Below, piece after piece: positions 59,344 to 64,000 of a stretch of 64,000 nt of DNA. A program made the translations under genes and the position numbers. Origin of the DNA: Atherix ibis (taxonomy: Eukaryota > Arthropoda > Insecta > Diptera > Athericidae). The notes beneath the pieces were generated by a model, which ran no database searches, had not been told where the DNA came from, and saw only the letters and a list, made by a program, of their open reading frames with translations. Location: positions 13,989,933-14,053,932 of the forward strand of contig OY282608.1 in NCBI GenBank assembly GCA_958298945.1, given 5' to 3'. Numbering within the stretch: position 1 is the first letter of the stretch; each line of letters begins with the position of its first letter.

Positions 59344-59612
59344 TTGTTGGTTTGTTGGTTTGTTGGTTTGTTGGTTTGTTGGTTTGTTGGTTTGTTGGTT
59401 TGTTGGTTTGTTGGTTTGTTGGTTTGTTGGTTTGTTGGTTTGTTGGTTTGTTGGTTTGTTGGTTTGTTGGTTTGTTGGTTTGTTGGTTTGTTGGTTTGTT
59501 GGTTTGTTGGTTTGTTGGTTTGTTGGTTTGTTGGTTTGTTGGTTTGTTGGTTTGTTGGTTTGTTGGTTTGTTGGTTTGTTGGTTTGTTGGTTTGTTGGTT
59601 TGTTGGTTTGTT
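59344..59612 (+). repeat. Longest perfect run, 269 bp
   Basis: From after the C at 59343 to before the C at 59613 every base follows GGTTTGTT, about 33.6 units. It is the longest variant-free run I found. The homologous run in the right copy (60969-61130) is 162 bp, so the two copies differ by simple expansion or contraction of canonical units. Confidence 0.95.
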
Positions 59613-60660
59613 CGTTTGTTGGTTTGTTGGTTTGTTGGTTTGTTGGTTTGTTCGTTTGTTGGTTTGTTGGTTTGTTGGCTTTTTGGTTTTTTGGTTTGTT
59701 GGTTTGTTGGTTTGTTGGTTCGTTGGTTTGTTGGTTTGTTGGTTTGTTGGTTTGTTGGTTTGTTGGTTTGTTGGTTTGTTGGTTTGTTGGCTTGTTGTTT
59801 TGTTGGTTTGTTGGTTTGTTGGTGTGTTGGTTTGTTGGTTTGTAGGTTTTTTGGTTTATTGGCTTGTTGGTTTTTTGGCTTTTTGGTTTGTTGGTTTGTT
59901 GGTTTGTTGGTTTGGTGGTTTGTTGGTTTGTTGGTTTGTTGGTTTGTTCGTTTTTGTTGGTTTTTGGTTTGTTGGTTTGTTGGTTTGGTGGCATGTTGGT
60001 TTGTTGGCTTGTTGGCTTGTTGGGTTATTGGTTTGTTGGCTTGTTGGTTCATTGGCTTGTTGGCTTGTTGGTTTGTTGGTTTGTTGGGTTGTTCGTTTGT
60101 TGGTTTGTTCGTTTGTTGGCTTGTTTGTTTGTTAGTTTGTTGGTTTGTTGGTTTGGTGGTTTGTTGGTTTATTGGTTTGTTGGTTTGTTCGTTTGTTGGT
60201 TTGTTGGTTTGTTGGTTTGTTGGTTTGTTCGTTTGTTGGGTTGTTCGTTTGTTGGTTTGTTCGTTTGTTGGCTTGTTTGTTTGTTAGTTTGTTGGTTTGT
60301 TGGTTTGTTGGTTTGTTGGTTTATTGGTTTGTTGGTTTGTTCGTTTGTTGGTTTGTTAGTTTGTTGGTTTGTTGGTTTGTTCGTTTGTTGTTTGTTGGTT
60401 TGTTGGCTTGTTGGTTTTTTGGTTTGTTGGTTTGTTGGTTTGTTGGCTTGTTGGTTTGGTGGTTTGTTGGTTTCTTGGTTTGTTGGTTTGTTGGTTTGTT
60501 ATTTTGTTGGTTTGTTGGCTTGTTGGGTTGTTGGTTTGTTGGTTTGTTGGCTTGTTGGTTTGTTGGTTTGTTGGTTTGTTGGTTTGTTGGCTTGTTGGTT
60601 TGTTGGTTTGTTGGTTTGTTCGTTTGTTGGCTTGTTGGTTTGTTGGTTTGTTGGTTTGTT
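59613..60660 (+). repeat. C-cassette block and CGTTTGTT-rich stretch
   Basis: Repeats the 58050-58400 order (a GGTTTTTTGG step, GTAGG, 10-mer near 59949, GGCATGTT near 59990, GGTTCATT near 60046). It then has two tandem copies of a CGTTTGTT-rich stretch near 60075-60150 and 60230-60300, a short GTTTGTT unit near 60388 and an A cassette near 60460. Confidence 0.8.
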
Positions 60661-61130
60661 GGCTATTTGGTTTATTAGTTTATTGGTTTATTGGTTTATT
60701 GGTTTGTTGGTTTGTTGGTTTGTTGGTTTGTTGGTTTGGTGGTTTTTTGGTTTGCTAGTTTGTTGGTCTGTTGGTTTGTTGGTTTGTTGGTTTGTTGGTG
60801 CGTTGGTTTGTTGGCTGGTATGCTTCTTGGTTTGTTGGTTTGTTTGTTTGTTCGTTTGTTGGTTTGTTGGTTTGCTGGCTTGTTGGTTTGTTGGTTTGTT
60901 GGTTTGTTGGTGCGTTGGTTTGTTGGTTAGTAGGTTTGTTGGTTTATTGGCTTGTTGGTTTTTTTGGCTTGTTGGTTTGTTGGTTTGTTGGTTTGTTGGT
61001 TTGTTGGTTTGTTGGTTTGTTGGTTTGTTGGTTTGTTGGTTTGTTGGTTTGTTGGTTTGTTGGTTTGTTGGTTTGTTGGTTTGTTGGTTTGTTGGTTTGT
61101 TGGTTTGTTGGTTTGTTGGTTTGTTGGTTT
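60660..61130 (+). repeat. B cassette plus canonical run, right copy
   Basis: Copy of 59030-59612, with GGCTATTT in place of GGCTAGTT at its start. The perfect run at 60969-61130 is 162 bp, ending at the GGTTTCTT near 61130. Confidence 0.88.
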
Positions 61131-62440
61131 CTTGGTTTGTTCGTTTGTTGGTTTGTTGGTTTGTTGGCTTGTTGGTTTTTTGGTTTGTTGGTTTGTTGGT
61201 TTGTTGGCTTGTTGGTTTGTTGGTTTGTTGGTTTGTTGGTTTGTTGGTTCGTTGGTTTGTTGGTTTGTTGGTTTGTTGGTTTGTTGGCTTGTTGGTTTGT
61301 TGGTTTGTTGGTTTGTTGGTTTGTTAGTTTGTTGGTTTTTTGGTTTGTTGGTTTGTTGGTTTGTTGGCTTGTTGGCTTGTTGGTTTGTTGGTTTGTTGGT
61401 TTGTTGGTTTGTTGGTTTGTTGGTTTGTTGGTTTGTTGGTTTGCTGGTTTATTGGTTTCTTGGGTTGTTCGTTTGTTGGTTTGTAGGTTTGTTGGTTTGT
61501 TGACTTGTTGGCTTGTTGGTTTGTTGGTTTGTTGGTTTGTTGGCTTGTTGGTTTGTTGGTTTTGTTGGTTTGTTAGTTTGTTGGTTTGTTGGTTTGTTGG
61601 TTTGTTGGTATGTTGGTTTGTTCGTTTATTGGTTTGTTGGTTGTTTGGTTTGTTGGTTTGTTGGTTTGTTGGTTTGTTGGTTTGTTGGTTTGTTGGCTTA
61701 TTGGCTTGTTGGTTTGTTGGTTTGTTCGTTGGTTGGTTTCTTGGTTTGTTGTTTTGTTCGATTATTGGCTTGTTGGTTTGTTGGTTTGTTGGCTTGTTGG
61801 TTTGTTGGTTTTTTGGTTTGTTGGTTTGCTGGTTTGTTGGTTTGTTGGTTTGTTGGTTTGTTGGATTGTTGGTTTGTTGGTTTGTTGGTGTTTTGATTTG
61901 TTAGCTTGTTGGTTTGTTGGTTTGGTAGTTTGTTGGTGTGTTTGTTTGTTGGTTTGTTGGCTTTTTGGTTTGTTGGTTTGTTGGTTTTTTGGTTTCTTGC
62001 TTTGTTAGTTTTTTGGTTTGTTGGCTTGTTGGTTTGTTCGTTTGTTAGTTTGTTGGTTACTTGGTTTGTTGGTTTGTTGGTTTTTTGATTTGTTGGTTTG
62101 TTGGTTTGTTGGTTTGTTCGTTTGTTGGTTTGTTGGTTTGTTCGTTTGTTGGTTTGTTGGTTTGTTGGTTTGTTGGTTTGTTGGCTTGTTGGTTTGTTGG
62201 TTTGTTAGCTTGTTGGTTTGTTGGTTTGTTGGCTTGTTGGTTTGTTGGCTTGTTCGTTTGTTCGTTTGTTCGTTTGTTGGTTTGTTGGTTTGTTCGTTTG
62301 TTCGTTTGTTGGTTTGTTGGTTGGTTGGTTTGTTGGTTTTTTGGTTTGTTGGTTTTTTTGTTTGTTGGCTTTTTGGTTTGTGGGTTTGTTGGCTTGTTGG
62401 TTTGTTGGTTTGTTGTTTTGTTGGTTTGTTTGTTTGTTGG
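61131..62440 (+). repeat. Decayed D/F module
   Basis: Order related to modules P and R but with extra changes: GGTTTTGTT near 61558 instead of GGTGTTGTT, GGTATGTT near 61608, GGTTGTTT near 61640, CGTTGGTTGG near 61729, CGATTATT near 61759, GTGTTTTGATT near 61889, and an F cassette near 61935 with CTTTGTTAGTT. The GGTTTTTTTG block near 62350 resembles 31663. It looks like an older or more divergent relative of the 38.8-57 kb modules. Confidence 0.75.
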
Positions 62441-64000
62441 TTTTGGTTTGTTGGTTTGTTGGTTTATTTGTTTGTTGTTTGTTGGCTTGTTGGCTTATTG
62501 GTTTGTTGGCTTGTTGGCTTGTTGGCTTGTTGGCTTGTTGGTTTGTTGGTTTGTTGGCTTGTTGGTTTGTTGGTTTGTTGGTTTGTTGGTTTGTTGGTTT
62601 GTTGCCTTGTTGGTTTGTTGGTTTGTTGGTTTGTTCGTTTGTTGGTTTGTTGGTTTGTTGGTTGTTTTGTTGGTTTGTTGGTTTGTTGGTTTGTTGGCTT
62701 GTTGGTTGATTGGTTTGTTGGTTTGTTGGTTTATTGGTTTGTTGGTTTGTTGGTTTGTTCGTTTGTTGGTTTTTTGGTTTGTTGGCTTATTGGCTTGTTG
62801 ATTTGTTGGTTTGTTGGCTTGTTGGTTTGTTGGTTTGTTGGTTTGTTGGTTTGTTGGTTTGTTGGTTTGTTGGTTTGTTGGTTTGTTGGTTTGTTGGTTT
62901 GTTGGTTTGTTGGTTTGTTGGTTTGTTTGTTTGTTGGTTTGTTCGTTTGTTGGCTTGTTGGTTTGTTGGCTTGTTGGCTTGTTGGTTTGTTGGTTTATTG
63001 GTTTGTTGGTTTGTTGGTTTGTTGGTTTGTTGTTTTGTTGGTTTGTTGGCTTGTTGGTTTGTTGGTTTGTTGGTTTGTTCGTTTGTTGGCTTGTTGGTTT
63101 GTTGGTTTGTTGGTTTGTTGGTTTGGTGGTTTGTTGGTTTGTTGGTTTGTTGGTCTGCTGGTTTGTTGGTTTGTTGGTTTGTTGGCTTGTTGGCTTGTTG
63201 GTTTGTTGGTTTGTTGGTTTGTTTGTTTGTTGGTTTGTTGGTTTTTTGGTTTGTTGGCTTGTTGGGTTGTTGATTTGTTGGTTTGTTGGTTTGTTGGGTT
63301 GTTGGTTTGTTGGTTTGTTGGCTTGTTGGTTTGTTGGTTTGTTGCTTTGTTGGTTTGTTGGTTTGTTGGTTTGTTGGTTTGTTGGTTTGTTGGTTTTTTG
63401 GTTTGTTGGTTTGTTGGTTTGATGGTTTGTTGGTGTGGTGGTTTGTTGGTTTGTTGGTTTGTTTGTTTGTTTGTTTGTTTGTTTGTTCGTTTGTTGGCTT
63501 GTTGGTTTGTTGTCTTGTTGGCTTGTTGGTTTGTTGGTTTATTGGCTTGTTGGTTTGTTGGTTTGTTGGTTTTTTGGTTTGTTGGCTTGTTGGTTTGTTG
63601 ATTTGTTGGTTTGTTGGTTTGTTTGTTTGTTGGTTTGTTCGTTTGTTGCATTGTTGGTTTGTTGGTTTTTTGGTTTGTTGGTTTGTTGGTTTGTTGGTTT
63701 GTTGGTCTGCTGGTTTGTTGGTTTGTTGGTTTTTTTGGCTTGTTGGCTTGTTGGTTTGTTGGTTTGTTGGTTTGTTGGTTTGTTGGTTTGTTGGTTTGTT
63801 GGCTTGTTGGCTTGCTGGTTTGTTGGTTTGTTGGTTTGTTGGTTTGTTGGTTTTTTGGTTTGTTGGTTTTTTTTGTTTGTTGGCTTGTTGGCTTGTTGGT
63901 GTGTTGGTTTGTTGGCTTGTTGGTTTGTTGGTTTATTGGTTTGTTGGTTTGTTGGTTTGTTGGTTTTTTGGTTTGTTGGATTGTTGGTTTGTTGATTTGT
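62441..64000 (+). repeat. Irregular tail of the window
   Basis: Few recognisable cassettes: several register shifts (GGTTTTGG near 62440, a GTTTGTTGTTTG step near 62475, GGTTGTTTTG near 62660), a GTTT tetramer run (63457-63484), GTGTGGTGG near 63434 and a TTTTTTTTG unit near 63867. Canonical stretches persist between them (about 62815-62925). No gene-like sequence is visible up to the window end. Confidence 0.75.

Larger units (their letters stand above)
1..64000 (+). repeat. Window-filling octamer satellite (GGTTTGTT)n
   Basis: Every part of the window is built from the octamer GGTTTGTT or one- or two-base variants of it, head to tail and in one orientation. The canonical unit is 3/8 G and 5/8 T, so the + strand is almost pure G and T and the - strand almost pure C and A. 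The commonest variant is GGCTTGTT; CGTTTGTT, TGTTTGTT, GGTTTATT, GGTTTTTT, GGTTAGTT, GGTTTCTT, GGTGTGTT, GGTCTGTT, GGTTCGTT and GATTTGTT are also frequent. Both window ends lie inside the array. No gene, RNA gene, transposon or unique spacer is visible. An array of this length is expected in eukaryotic heterochromatin rather than in a bacterial chromosome; that is inference from repeat type and size, and the species is not identifiable from it. Confidence 0.99.

Noticed and set aside
59063..60052. Open frame of 329 codons on the - strand giving a T/N/Q/K/P-rich protein, with similar ones at 458-1333 and 7603-8478
   Set aside because: Same cause. Many of these begin at the GGTTCATT unit of C cassettes, which simply reads as ATG on the - strand, and they end at any variant that makes a stop.
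1..64000. Telomere repeat
   Set aside because: The GT-rich strand looks telomere-like, but the unit matches no telomere motif I know, variants are dense and kilobase-scale duplications are present. A telomerase-made array should be nearly uniform and end at a chromosome tip.
1..64000. CRISPR array
   Set aside because: There are repeats but no unique spacers; the sequence between similar units is more of the same repeat.
1..64000. Promoters, ribosome-binding sites or terminators
   Set aside because: TTG-like and AT-rich boxes arise everywhere from the repeat itself. There is no purine-rich AGGAGG-type site, no GC hairpin followed by a T run, and no gene for them to serve.
1..64000. Sequencing or assembly artefact as the whole explanation
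   Set aside because: Dozens of variant types recur in the same order over kilobases, with in-phase offsets, which base-calling noise would not produce. Copy number and T-run lengths could still be wrong.

Overview
The whole 64 kb window is one uninterrupted tandem-repeat (satellite) array. The unit is an octamer, GGTTTGTT on the + strand (AACAAACC on the - strand), repeated about 8,000 times with point-mutated units mixed in. All units face the same way. I see no unique sequence, no transposon and no array edge, so the real array is longer than the window. I find no protein gene, RNA gene, promoter, terminator or CRISPR array. Very long open stretches exist on both strands, but only because the octamer has no stop codon in any of the six frames. 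The + strand reads as a repeated LVCWFVGL peptide and the - strand as a repeated TNQQTNKP peptide, identical in all three frames of each strand, which is the sign of non-coding repeat DNA. An array of this size suggests a eukaryotic nuclear chromosome (heterochromatin, pericentromere, subtelomere or a repeat-rich sex chromosome). The sequence does not identify the species.

The order of variant units carries the information. The commonest are GGCTTGTT, CGTTTGTT, TGTTTGTT, GGTTTATT, GGTTTTTT, GGTTAGTT, GGTTTCTT and GGTGTGTT. Strings of variants recur as recognisable cassettes of 100-350 bp, which I call A to F. A: GGTTTCTT followed by a GTTATTTTGTT unit, then GGCTTACT. B: GGCTAGTT, GGTTTATT units, a GGTGGTTTTTTGG step, then GGCTGGTT and a GTAGG unit. 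C: GGCATGTT (or a GTAATATG form), GGCTTATT, then GGTTCATT. D: the 9-mer GGTGTTGTT, then GGTATGTT and GGTTGTTT. E: GC followed by 9-11 T. F: a GGTGTG-TTTGTTTG step, GGCTTTTT, GCTTTGTTCG, then GGTTACTT.

Layout: 0-24 kb is mainly A, B and C cassettes, arranged in segmental duplications with offsets of 7.14, 3.1, 1.87, 0.83, 0.80, 3.6-3.7 and 0.336 kb. 24-38 kb is A, B, D and F cassettes with duplications of 2.16, 2.53, 1.832, 2.92, 1.24, 1.75 and 0.391 kb. 38.8-57 kb is a modular array that I parse as R1-P1-P2-Q1-Q2-R2-P3-Q3-R3, built on D, E and F cassettes. 57-61 kb returns to B and C cassettes with 1.75 and 1.63 kb duplications and the longest perfect run (269 bp). 61-64 kb is more irregular.

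The array is therefore a mosaic of nested duplications of different ages. Most duplication offsets I checked equal a whole number of octamers plus the sum of the odd-length units inside them, so exchanges took place in octamer register. Module boundaries were read by eye and are accurate to about 10-60 bp.
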